In this document: in pieces, positions 1 to 7,539 of the stretch
How the letters are laid out: every line of letters begins with the position of its first letter
How positions within the stretch are numbered: position 1 is the first letter of the stretch
Assembly (NCBI RefSeq): GCF_022811925.1
Contig: NZ_CP065511.1
Span: forward strand, 2,535,501 to 2,599,500
From: Cytobacillus oceanisediminis
GTDB taxonomy: Bacteria > Bacillota > Bacilli > Bacillales > Cytobacillaceae
Direction: 5' to 3'
DNA length: 64,000 nucleotides
The notes under the pieces: generated by a model
Seen by the model: the letters and a program-made list of their open reading frames with translations, nothing else
Told to the model about the DNA's origin: nothing
Databases searched by the model: none
Made by a program: the position numbers and the translations under genes

Positions 1-1166
1 ATGGATATACACTAAAAAGGGTTATCAATGCCACCGGCACTATTCTTCACACTAATCTTGGCCGAGCGCGTTTAAGCAAATCAGCAGCCGAACATATGCT
101 TGAAATTGCCATGAACTATTCCAATTTGGAGTATAACTTGGGTGAAGGAGCACGGGGATCCAGGCATACTCACCTGGAAAGCCTGGTCAAAGAGCTGACA
201 GGTGCAGAAGCAGCTATGGCAGTTAACAATAATGCTGCTGCTGTTTATATTATCTTAAAAGCTCTTGCTGAAGAAAAAGAAGTAATAGTTTCCCGCGGTC
301 AGCTTGTTGAAATCGGAGGCTCCTTCAGGGTATCAAGCATAATGGAAGAGAGCGGTGCAACGCTTGTTGAAGTAGGAACAACGAATAAAACCCATTTGGA
401 AGATTATAAAAATGTGATCAATGAAGATACAGCCATGATAATGAAGGTACATACGAGCAATTTTAAAATTATAGGCTTCACCAAAGAAGTTGGAACTGAC
501 GAACTTGCCCAGTTATCCAAAGAAAAAGATATCATATTCTATGAAGACTTGGGCAGCGGTGCACTATTTGATTTTAAAAGCAAGGGTATCGGAAATGAGC
601 CAGCCGTACGCGATGTGATAAAAATGGGGGCAGATATCGTTTCTTTTAGCGGGGATAAGCTTTTGGGCGGCCCGCAGGCAGGCATTATTGCCGGGAGAAA
701 GGACTTAATTGAAAAACTGAAAAAACACCAGCTTGCCCGGGTTCTTCGAGTTGATAAAATGACAATTGCTGCGCTCGAAGGCACGCTTATTGATTACTTA
801 AAAGGGGAAGAGGGGCTGAAAAATATTCCGGTGGTCCATGATGTATTGATGACCGGTGATGAACTCGAAACGAGAACAGCACAATTTCTTCACAGATTAC
901 AAGCAGCTGCGAAGGATTATGAATGCTCTATGAGAGAAAGCACAGGGCAAGTAGGGGGAGGCACAATGCCCGATGTTGAACTGCCGTCCTGGATTGCCGT
1001 TCTAAAGCACCGGCGTTATTCAGCGGAACATATTGGCCGCCAGTTAAGGATTGATTGTAGCCCTTCCATAATAGTGAGGATACATAAAGAAGAAATACTG
1101 ATTGATCTGCGGGCAGTAACTCCAAATGAAGAGGACACCATTATAAAAGCATTAACTGCTATTTAA
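1..1166 (+). CDS. selA: L-seryl-tRNA(Sec) selenium transferase, 5' partial
   Basis: SelA is a PLP enzyme that converts seryl-tRNA(Sec) to selenocysteinyl-tRNA(Sec) using selenophosphate. The reading frame is open from base 3, so about 70 N-terminal residues lie outside the window; the first ATG (96) is internal. Visible family blocks are RVINATGTILHTNLGRA, YSNLEYNLGEGARGSRH, VNNNAAAV, and FSGDKLLGGPQAG, whose Lys (codon at 657) is the PLP-binding residue. The C-terminal block GQVGGGTMPDVELPSW is also typical. A strong terminator follows, so no selB is co-transcribed downstream. A SelA-like paralogue with another role cannot be excluded without seeing selB, selC or selD. Confidence 0.9.
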   Translation, partial: GYTLKRVINATGTILHTNLGRARLSKSAAEHMLEIAMNYSNLEYNLGEGARGSRHTHLESLVKELTGAEAAMAVNNNAAAVYIILKALAEEKEVIVSRGQLVEIGGSFRVSSIMEESGATLVEVGTTNKTHLEDYKNVINEDTAMIMKVHTSNFKIIGFTKEVGTDELAQLSKEKDIIFYEDLGSGALFDFKSKGIGNEPAVRDVIKMGADIVSFSGDKLLGGPQAGIIAGRKDLIEKLKKHQLARVLRVDKMTIAALEGTLIDYLKGEEGLKNIPVVHDVLMTGDELETRTAQFLHRLQAAAKDYECSMRESTGQVGGGTMPDVELPSWIAVLKHRRYSAEHIGRQLRIDCSPSIIVRIHKEEILIDLRAVTPNEEDTIIKALTAI

Positions 1167-1170
1167 TTCT

Positions 1171-1206
1171 AGCAGCTGCCTGATTTTGAGGCAGCTGCTT
1201 TTTTAT
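1171..1206 (+). terminator. Rho-independent terminator after selA
   Basis: An 11-bp stem (AGCAGCTGCCT / AGGCAGCTGCT) with a 7-nt loop is followed by six T residues, directly after the selA stop codon. Confidence 0.9.
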
Positions 1207-1212
1207 TAAAAT

Positions 1213-1359
1213 TTACATATCATGGTGGGAATTATGTTTTTGTCTGGTATGGTTACGGTTTTTCACTTTTTTTGAGCCGCTTAATGGTTCAGGCTGTCCA
1301 TCGTTATTATGTCCTTTGGGTGCATTTTTTCGCATGTCTTTGCCATTGTTTTTGTTCAT
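1213..1359 (-). CDS. sspP: Small acid-soluble spore protein P
   Basis: The 48-residue product starts [16 protein letters not shown], continues with [18 protein letters not shown] and ends KHNSHHDM, which is the SspP pattern. SspP is a minor spore-core protein made in the forespore. The ATG at 1359 follows a strong ribosome binding site (GAGGAGGG). It points away from acnA, as the sspO-sspP pair does in B. subtilis. Here sspP and sspO are separated by a coiled-coil gene on the other strand and a repeat instead of being adjacent. Composition (Lys, Asn, His rich) fits the family. Confidence 0.92.
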   Translation of the reverse strand: MNKNNGKDMRKNAPKGHNNDGQPEPLSGSKKVKNRNHTRQKHNSHHDM

Positions 1360-1622
1360 TTGATGCCCTCCTCATAATATAGGATGCTGACTTCCGCTCC
1401 AGGCAGCTGCTATACTGTGCTGCCGTCTTACTGGCTGCTGGGCAATAAGATAGAAGGAGAAATTCACCTTCATCTCATGTGTTAGTTTGGCTCTTTTACA
1501 TGAAAAATTGCCTTGCAAATTGTGGCTGAATTTCAAGATTTCCGCCTGAGTGATTTGGCGGAATATTTTATGGTTCTATTGCGCAATTTAATGGTACAAA
1601 TTTTATTAGGAGTGAAAAAAGC

Positions 1623-1880
1623 ATGCCATATCATAAAGATAAACAGCAGGCATTTCAGGCAGCACAGCAGGGAATGGAAGATGCACAGGAGCTTTATGCT
1701 GAAATTGTAAAAGATTCTGCCAGTTACGGCCATCAGCTTAAACATCTTAAGCAGGAGGTAAACGAAGCGTACGCTCAAATTGAAAATGCACTTGAGGTTG
1801 CATCGGAACATCAGCGGGCACAATTGGAGAGATTCCAGCAGGACTTGCGAACTATGGTTGATGATGTGAACCAATACTAG
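1623..1880 (+). CDS. Small predicted coiled-coil protein of unknown function
   Basis: 85 residues, very rich in Gln, Ala and Glu, predicted to be almost entirely helical (for example the stretch around QEVNEAYAQIENALEVA). It has a good ribosome binding site (AGGAGTG) 8 nt before ATG 1623. There is no signal peptide or membrane segment. The size and helix pattern recall the small YtzC/DUF2524-type Bacillus proteins, but the match is weak and I do not assign a function. It lies opposite in orientation to sspP and sspO. Confidence 0.6.
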   Translation: MPYHKDKQQAFQAAQQGMEDAQELYAEIVKDSASYGHQLKHLKQEVNEAYAQIENALEVASEHQRAQLERFQQDLRTMVDDVNQY

Positions 1881-1902
1881 AACGTATGAATGAATAAAAT
1901 TA

Positions 1903-1932
1903 ACCAAAAACCCGGCTGCGGACCAGCCGGGT
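1903..1932 (-). terminator. Terminator-like hairpin on the minus strand
   Basis: Stem ACCCGGCTG/CAGCCGGGT with a 5-nt loop. Read on the minus strand it is followed by TTTTTGG, so it can end transcripts coming from sspO. It also lies just past the stop of the plus-strand 85-codon gene. Confidence 0.7.
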
Positions 1933-1983
1933 AATTTAAATTTAATTTACTAAGGAAATACAACATTTTGAACTTCGATAACG

Positions 1984-2100
1984 GTCTAGCGCAAGCAGCC
2001 TGCCCCCTCGAGGAGGCCCCCAGGATGGGGGTCATGCAGATGTTGCCACAGGACGTGGCGTTCTTAATCTGCGATCCTTTAGTGGGCAAGGCGCTTCCGT
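1984..2100 (+). repeat. Bacillus-type intergenic repeat (structured)
   Basis: Starts GTCTAGCGCAAGCAGCC, contains CCCCCTCGAGGAGG, then the hairpin GCCACAGGACGTGGC and ends AAGGCGCTTCCG. This layout resembles dispersed small repeats found between genes in many Bacillus-group genomes (recognised from memory, not searched). A related but different element is at 10631-10688. GC content is clearly higher than in the flanks. Confidence 0.6.
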
Positions 2101-2109
2101 TTTTCTTAT

Positions 2110-2259
2110 TTACTGATTCTTTTTCCTCTTTTTATTATTTTGCTTTTGCGCTTCTGTTAGGGGTTCATTGGCATATTCCTCATTGTATCCGGTGCCCATG
2201 CCCTGCCCTTTTGCAGCATTCATACCCTCTATAATATGATTAGCCTTTCTTTTAGCCAT
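2110..2259 (-). CDS. sspO: Small acid-soluble spore protein O
   Basis: 49 residues starting [20 protein letters not shown] and ending [13 protein letters not shown], the SspO pattern. It is a minor spore-core protein. The ATG at 2259 follows GGAGGTG. It is divergent from acnA, exactly as sspO is divergent from citB in B. subtilis, which supports both calls. No clear sigma-G promoter could be assigned by eye in the 60 bases upstream. Confidence 0.92.
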   Translation of the reverse strand: MAKRKANHIIEGMNAAKGQGMGTGYNEEYANEPLTEAQKQNNKKRKKNQ

Positions 2260-2446
2260 AGCGAATCACCTCCGTAGTACTATTTTTCCGTGGATGATGT
2301 CAATTTATGTTGTTTTTTAGACAAGAGATTCCGCTTTTTCGTTTTATCAGTATAATAACCAAGCAATAATGGGTTTTATCTTCTAATTGAAAAACGCTAT
2401 CAATTACGGCATTTAAAAGGCTAAATGAAGTAAATAAGAAATTATG

Positions 2447-2461
2447 ATAAGAAAAACTTAT
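2447..2461 (+). promoter_or_regulatory. Candidate CcpC operator of acnA
   Basis: ATAA-GAAAAAC-TTAT matches the CcpC dyad ATAA-N7-TTAT exactly. It lies about 24 bases before a likely -35 (TTTACT, 2485-2490) and -10 (TAATAT, 2508-2513) with 17-bp spacing. In B. subtilis CcpC represses citB from such a dyad plus a half site near -27; a TTAT half site also lies here next to the -35. The rest of 2260-2612 is AT-rich leader with no gene. Confidence 0.65.
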
Positions 2462-2612
2462 CAAAAACAATAACTTTCTTGTTATTTACTTATATAACTG
2501 GTTGTATTAATATAGGAATTGTGAGAAAAGTAAGGATGGATGAAAATTCAAACTTTTCGACAATTACCTAACACTTGGTATATGATGTTTATTGAAAGAG
2601 GGGGTAATACAT

Positions 2613-5321
2613 TTGGCAAAGAATGATGTGTTCAATTCCCGCAAATCCTTTGATCTGGACGGGAAGCGCTATCATTACTATCATTTAGGCGCTCTGGAAG
2701 AAGCTGGAGTAGGTAATGTTTCCAAATTGCCTTATTCAATTAAAGTATTATTGGAATCCGTACTTCGTCAATATGACGGCCGTGTAATTACAAAAGAGCA
2801 TGTTGAAAACCTGGCAAAATGGGGAACTTCTGAAGTAAAAGAAGTAGATGTTCCTTTCAAACCATCACGTGTAATTCTGCAGGACTTCACTGGAGTTCCG
2901 GCAGTAGTTGACCTGGCTTCATTGCGTAAGGCAATGGCTGACATGGGCGGGGACCCTGACAAAATCAATCCTGAGAAGCCGGTTGATCTGGTTATCGACC
3001 ACTCTGTACAGGTAGATAAGTATGGTACACCTGATTCTCTTGAAGCCAACATGGAGCTTGAATTCGAGCGCAATGCTGAGCGATACCAGTTCTTGAGCTG
3101 GGCACAAAAAGCATTTGACAACTATCGTGCAGTTCCGCCTGCAACAGGTATTGTTCACCAGGTAAACCTTGAGTTCCTTGCGAATGTTGTTCATGCTCTT
3201 GAAACAACGGAAGGCGATTTCGAAACTTTCCCTGATACTCTTGTAGGTACTGACTCCCATACAACCATGATCAACGGTATCGGCGTTCTTGGATGGGGTG
3301 TAGGAGGTATTGAAGCTGAAGCAGGTATGCTGGGCCAGCCTTCATATTTCCCTGTTCCTGAAGTTGTAGGGGTTAAACTTACCGGCGAGCTTCCTAACGG
3401 AACAACTGCTACTGACCTTGCATTAAAGGTAACTCAAGTACTGCGCAGCCAGGGAGTAGTTGGCAAGTTTGTAGAATTCTTCGGCCCTGGTGTTACACAG
3501 CTTCCATTAGCTGACCGTGCTACAATTGCTAACATGGCACCAGAATACGGAGCTACTTGCGGATTCTTCCCTGTTGATGCAGAAGCCCTGGATTACATGC
3601 GCCTGACTGGACGTCCGGAAGAGCAAATCAAAATTGTAGAAAAATACTGCAAAGAAAATGGAATGTTCTTTGATTCATCTCTAGAGCCAGTATATACGAA
3701 TGTAGTTGAAATCAATCTTTCCGAAATCGAAGCGAACCTTTCAGGTCCTAAGCGTCCGCAGGATTTAATTCCGCTTTCAGCTATGAAAAAGGAATTCAAT
3801 GACGCTATCACTGCTCCTCAAGGCAACCAGGGCTTCGGCTTGGATAAGAAAGAAATCGACAAAGAAACTACTGTTGAATTTGCAAATGGCGATTCAACCA
3901 AGATGAAAACGGGTGCTGTTGCCATTGCGGCAATCACTAGCTGTACAAATACTTCAAACCCTTACGTTTTAGTAGGTGCAGGTTTAGTGGCGAAAAAGGC
4001 AGTTGAACTTGGAATGGAAGTTCCTAAGTTCGTTAAAACTTCTTTGGCTCCGGGATCAAAGGTTGTTACTGGATATCTGCGTGATTCAGGACTTCTTCCA
4101 TACATGGAACAGCTTGGATTCAACCTTGTAGGTTATGGCTGTACAACATGTATCGGCAACTCCGGTCCATTAAGAGAAGAAATCGAAAAGGCTGTAGCTG
4201 AAAGCGATCTTCTTGTAACATCTGTTCTTTCCGGTAACCGTAACTTTGAAGGGCGTATCCATCCGCTTGTAAAAGCTAACTACCTGGCTTCTCCGCCATT
4301 AGTAGTCGCTTATGCACTTGCTGGAACAGTCGATATCGATCTTCAAAACGAGCCAATCGGAAAAGACAAGAATGGCAACGATGTCTTCTTTAACGACATT
4401 TGGCCATCTACTGCTGAAGTTAATGAAGTGGTTAAACAGACTGTTACACCTGAATTGTTCCGTAAAGAATATGAGCATGTATTTGATGACAATGCTCGCT
4501 GGAACCAAATCCAAACAAGCAATGAGCCGTTATATTCATTTGATGATAATTCAACATATATCCAGAATCCTCCGTTCTTTGAAGGCTTAACTCCTAATGC
4601 TGATGAAGTGAAACCTTTATCAGGACTGCGTGTTGTCGGCAAGTTCGGTGATTCTGTAACAACTGACCATATTTCTCCGGCAGGTGCGATCGGCAAAGAT
4701 ACACCAGCAGGAAAATACCTTCGTGAGAACGGTGTTGAACCACGCGACTTCAACTCTTATGGATCCCGCCGCGGTAACCATGAAGTTATGATGCGCGGTA
4801 CATTTGCAAACATCCGTATCCGCAACCAAATCGCTCCTGGCACAGAAGGCGGCTTCACGACTTACTGGCCTACAGGAGAAGTGACTTCCATCTATGATGC
4901 TTGCATGAAGTACAAAGAAGATGGAACTGGCCTTGTTGTTCTTGCCGGCAAAGACTATGGAATGGGATCTTCCCGTGACTGGGCTGCAAAAGGTACAAAC
5001 CTGCTTGGCATTAAGACAGTAATTGCTGAAAGCTATGAGCGTATTCACCGTTCTAACCTTGTTCTAATGGGTGTACTTCCGCTTCAGTTCAAGGCAGGCG
5101 AAAGTGCAGAAACTCTTGGCTTGTCAGGAAAAGAAACGATCGATGTTCAAATCGACGAAAATGTTAGACCGCGTGACTTTGTTAAGGTTACAGCTACAGA
5201 TGAAAACGGCAATCAGACTACTTTTGAAGCTCTTGTTCGTTTCGACTCTGAAGTTGAAATTGATTACTACCGTCACGGCGGAATCCTGCAAATGGTTCTT
5301 CGTGATAAATTGGCAAACTGA
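2613..5321 (+). CDS. acnA: Aconitate hydratase (aconitase A)
   Basis: Iron-sulphur TCA-cycle enzyme interconverting citrate and isocitrate; in Bacillus the apo form can also bind RNA. 902 residues, normal AcnA/IRP1 length. The [4Fe-4S] cysteines are in SCTNTSNP (about 3950) and [12 protein letters not shown] (about 4140). The swivel domain carries [16 protein letters not shown] and [14 protein letters not shown] chose TTG 2613, giving [13 protein letters not shown], because it follows AGAGGGGG at proper spacing and matches the B. subtilis CitB N-terminus better than the upstream TTG 2592. It sits behind a CcpC-like operator and has its own terminator. Confidence 0.97.
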   Translation: MAKNDVFNSRKSFDLDGKRYHYYHLGALEEAGVGNVSKLPYSIKVLLESVLRQYDGRVITKEHVENLAKWGTSEVKEVDVPFKPSRVILQDFTGVPAVVDLASLRKAMADMGGDPDKINPEKPVDLVIDHSVQVDKYGTPDSLEANMELEFERNAERYQFLSWAQKAFDNYRAVPPATGIVHQVNLEFLANVVHALETTEGDFETFPDTLVGTDSHTTMINGIGVLGWGVGGIEAEAGMLGQPSYFPVPEVVGVKLTGELPNGTTATDLALKVTQVLRSQGVVGKFVEFFGPGVTQLPLADRATIANMAPEYGATCGFFPVDAEALDYMRLTGRPEEQIKIVEKYCKENGMFFDSSLEPVYTNVVEINLSEIEANLSGPKRPQDLIPLSAMKKEFNDAITAPQGNQGFGLDKKEIDKETTVEFANGDSTKMKTGAVAIAAITSCTNTSNPYVLVGAGLVAKKAVELGMEVPKFVKTSLAPGSKVVTGYLRDSGLLPYMEQLGFNLVGYGCTTCIGNSGPLREEIEKAVAESDLLVTSVLSGNRNFEGRIHPLVKANYLASPPLVVAYALAGTVDIDLQNEPIGKDKNGNDVFFNDIWPSTAEVNEVVKQTVTPELFRKEYEHVFDDNARWNQIQTSNEPLYSFDDNSTYIQNPPFFEGLTPNADEVKPLSGLRVVGKFGDSVTTDHISPAGAIGKDTPAGKYLRENGVEPRDFNSYGSRRGNHEVMMRGTFANIRIRNQIAPGTEGGFTTYWPTGEVTSIYDACMKYKEDGTGLVVLAGKDYGMGSSRDWAAKGTNLLGIKTVIAESYERIHRSNLVLMGVLPLQFKAGESAETLGLSGKETIDVQIDENVRPRDFVKVTATDENGNQTTFEALVRFDSEVEIDYYRHGGILQMVLRDKLAN

Positions 5322-5330
5322 CTTTAACTC

Positions 5331-5366
5331 CCGCTATGTGCTTGTTCACATAGCGGTTTTTTATTT
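5331..5366 (+). terminator. Terminator after acnA
   Basis: Perfect 10-bp stem CCGCTATGTG/CACATAGCGG with a 6-nt loop followed by TTTTTTATTT. Confidence 0.92.
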
Positions 5367-5400
5367 ACAAAATATACGGGTTGAGGTATCTTTACTGTAT

Positions 5401-5838
5401 ATGAACTTTGGGGGGCTGACATTGGGTGCTTTTTTGATTGGACCTTTATTAGTGAAGTATGAATGGGTTTTAATCCTGCTCTCAGGTATTGTTGCTTATT
5501 TTACTATTGCAAAAGCATTAAGAGACCACGGGGAATATAAAAAAATCTTTCTGAATGTCATAATAAATTCAATGCTCATTGGCTTTTTTACTTATAAGTT
5601 TAGTTCAATTCTCTTTCAAACAGAAAATATTCTAAGCAGTCCTCTAGGGATTTTATATTTCTCAGGTGGAAGCAAAGGATTCATCTTAGGGGCTTTTTTG
5701 GCTCTTATATATATAGTAATAGAAATAAAAAAAAATAAATATCCGCTCAAAAAGTGGTTTTATGGAATTGTTTACGGATCTGTCACATTTATGCTGTCTT
5801 TTTGGCTGTTCAGAACCTTATTAATTTTGCTTTTCTAG
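5401..5838 (+). CDS. Small integral membrane protein next to a TlpA-type thioredoxin
   Basis: 145 residues with about five hydrophobic segments and little else. The segment ILYFSGGSKGFILGAFLALI vaguely recalls the core of prolipoprotein diacylglyceryl transferase, but the catalytic residues are not recognisable. It is followed after 55 bases by the TlpA-family gene, which suggests a membrane partner in extracytoplasmic redox chemistry. The start is uncertain: ATG 5401 has no good binding site, whereas TTG 5422 follows GGGGGG (5410-5415). The longer open frame upstream runs inside acnA and is not real. Confidence 0.65.
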   Translation: MNFGGLTLGAFLIGPLLVKYEWVLILLSGIVAYFTIAKALRDHGEYKKIFLNVIINSMLIGFFTYKFSSILFQTENILSSPLGILYFSGGSKGFILGAFLALIYIVIEIKKNKYPLKKWFYGIVYGSVTFMLSFWLFRTLLILLF

Positions 5839-5893
5839 GTTAAAATACAATCAAGGAAGCAAAAAGGCCTTAATAGCCGGGAGGGAATACAGC

Positions 5894-6415
5894 ATGTTCA
5901 AAAAAATGTTTGCAGCTGCTGTGTTATTAATAATAACTACCGCAATTTTTGTGGTGCAGGCAGTTGAAAAAGATGAAGTCGAGAGTCATCCCGTTAATCA
6001 GACTGGTTTAGGAATAGGCTTGAAAGCCCCAGATTTTGAATTGAAAAACCTTCAGGGGGAAACAGTAAAGCTCTCAGATTATAAAGGAAAGAAAGTCATG
6101 CTCAACTTTTGGGCAACATGGTGTCCTCCATGTAAAGCTGAAATGCCTGATATCCAAAAATTCTATACTCAAAAGGGAAATGAAGTTGTTATTTTGGCAG
6201 TGAACATCGATTCTCATTCTGATGTTGCTGGCTTTGCAGAAGAAATGCGCGTGAATTTTCCAATTCTGCTTGATGTGAATGAAAAAGCATCCAATGCTTA
6301 TCAAATAATAACGATTCCTACCACTTTTTTTATTGATGAAGAAGGAATTATCCGGAATAAATATTTAAGTGCGATGTCCCTGGAGATTATGAATCAGTAT
6401 ATAGATGAAATGTAA
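5894..6415 (+). CDS. yneN: TlpA/ResA-family membrane-anchored thiol-disulfide oxidoreductase
   Basis: 173 residues. An N-terminal hydrophobic anchor (about residues 4-22) is followed by the redoxin fold, with LKAPDFELKNLQGE, the active site FWATWCPPCKAEMP (redox CPPC) and the cis-Pro loop ITIPTTFFIDEEG. It probably acts outside the membrane, reducing or oxidising disulfides as ResA or StoA do. Position after acnA and before the ssp genes matches B. subtilis yneN. The ribosome binding site GGGAGGG precedes ATG 5894. A terminator follows. Confidence 0.9.
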   Translation: MFKKMFAAAVLLIITTAIFVVQAVEKDEVESHPVNQTGLGIGLKAPDFELKNLQGETVKLSDYKGKKVMLNFWATWCPPCKAEMPDIQKFYTQKGNEVVILAVNIDSHSDVAGFAEEMRVNFPILLDVNEKASNAYQIITIPTTFFIDEEGIIRNKYLSAMSLEIMNQYIDEM

Positions 6416-6418
6416 AAA

Positions 6419-6446
6419 AACATCTGCAGAGAGCAGATGTTTTTTT
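6419..6446 (+). terminator. Terminator after yneN
   Basis: CATCTGC/GCAGATG stem with loop AGAGA followed by seven T residues, overlapping the end of the gene. Confidence 0.9.
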
Positions 6447-6650
6447 ATGTATAGGTTTACGCCGCCATAAAAAAGGAAATTTAGATGAGAGGAGTTTTTT
6501 CTGAATATTTCATCAATAATAACGAACCATATGTACTTTTTTCACGTATTTTGGGTATATGCGGATTAAATTTTCGAAAAGTTGTAATAATTTAAAGAGT
6601 TTCTGGAGATAATGACTGTTACAATGTTATTAAAGGAAGGTGAATGATTT

Positions 6651-6782
6651 ATGAGAAAGCCTAGAAAACGCTCCTTTGCTGAATTAGTTTCAGAAAATAA
6701 ACGCCAGCTGCTTAAAGATCAAGATGCAATGGAAAAAATCGAAGAACGCCTTGAGCTTAAACGTCTTAATAAGGCCGAATAG
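6651..6782 (+). CDS. FbpB-family small basic protein
   Basis: 43 residues, MRKPRKRSFAELVSENK then KDQDAMEKIEERLELK, very basic at the N-terminus and helical. This is the pattern of FbpB-type Fur-regulated small basic proteins, which work with the small RNA FsrA in iron sparing in B. subtilis. The ribosome binding site AAGGAAGGTG lies before ATG 6651. A loose Fur-like stretch (AGATAATGACTGTTA, about 6607) lies upstream but has several mismatches, so iron control here is only possible. It is not in the same place as fbpB in B. subtilis. Confidence 0.75.
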   Translation: MRKPRKRSFAELVSENKRQLLKDQDAMEKIEERLELKRLNKAE

Positions 6783-6844
6783 AATAACTTGCCATTCATC
6801 AAACCCTCTTCAACAGAACATACTTAAAATGAGGAGGGATATCA

Positions 6845-6988
6845 ATGAGTAATCCAAAGAGACACCCCAATCATTTTAATCCGAACCATATTGGGACACA
6901 ATCACGCGGATTTGGCGGCAATAAAGGCAAGAAAATGCAGGACAAATCCGGACAGCATCCTCAAGTAATACAAACTAAAGGCGAATAA
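6845..6988 (+). CDS. sspN: Small acid-soluble spore protein N
   Basis: 47 residues, [20 protein letters not shown] then [14 protein letters not shown], the SspN pattern with its conserved [10 protein letters not shown] and GGNKGKKM blocks. It is a minor spore-core protein expressed in the forespore. GAGGAGGG precedes ATG 6845. A terminator follows, and tlp comes next, as sspN-tlp do in B. subtilis. Confidence 0.93.
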   Translation: MSNPKRHPNHFNPNHIGTQSRGFGGNKGKKMQDKSGQHPQVIQTKGE

Positions 6989-6998
6989 TTATAATTAA

Positions 6999-7032
6999 CC
7001 TGCCATTCCATTTACGGCAGGTTTTTTGTTTT
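6999..7032 (+). terminator. Terminator after sspN
   Basis: CCTGCC/GGCAGG stem followed by TTTTTTGTTTT. In B. subtilis sspN and tlp are co-transcribed, so this may be partial. Confidence 0.8.
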
Positions 7033-7142
7033 AAAACTCAGGCATACCTTCCGGCAAGCTGCCCACACATTTCCGCCAATATTTTTCTTGTTCTTTCACA
7101 AACTAATTTTGTACCATCACCTAATAAAGGGAGGAACAAACT

Positions 7143-7403
7143 ATGTCACATAACAGACCAAATCCAGATGACCGCAGCGATAACGTCGAAAAGCTTCAAT
7201 CCATGATCGTTCATACTATCGAGAATATGGACGAAGCTGAAGAATCAATGAAGTATGCAAATGCAGAGGATCTTGCCAGGATTGAAGCAAAAAATGAACG
7301 CCGCAGGGAAAGCCTTGCTTCATTCCGTTCTGAAATAAAGGACGAGTATCAGGCACAGCAGAACGGCAATGCCAACGAGAACAACGAGAACCATAATTTT
7401 TAA
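7143..7403 (+). CDS. tlp: Small acid-soluble spore protein Tlp
   Basis: 86 residues beginning MSHNRPNPDDRSDNVEKLQ, continuing VHTIENMDEAEESM, with a charged, Asn-rich tail. This is the Tlp family (named for weak thioredoxin resemblance, not a redox enzyme; no CxxC is present). It is a forespore protein. Ribosome binding site GGGAGGAAC before ATG 7143. The stem-loop at 7411-7443 ends the unit. Confidence 0.93.
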   Translation: MSHNRPNPDDRSDNVEKLQSMIVHTIENMDEAEESMKYANAEDLARIEAKNERRRESLASFRSEIKDEYQAQQNGNANENNENHNF

Positions 7404-7410
7404 CATCCTA

Positions 7411-7443
7411 AAAAGACCTAATCCAGTGTGATTAGGTCTTTTC
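7411..7443 (+). terminator. Terminator after tlp
   Basis: Perfect 12-bp stem AAAAGACCTAAT/ATTAGGTCTTTT with an 8-nt loop and trailing pyrimidines. Confidence 0.88.
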
Positions 7444-7539
7444 CTATTGGAAGATCATGATAAGAAGCGCATCCTTATAGATAATTACAGAAATATGGTA
7501 AGATAAGTTGTGGAAACTAAGAAGAAGAAGTGATAATCA

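Noticed and set aside
5071..5400. Long open frame running from inside acnA into the small membrane protein gene
   Set aside because: The first 110 codons overlap acnA in another frame and its terminator; the membrane protein starts at 5401 or 5422.
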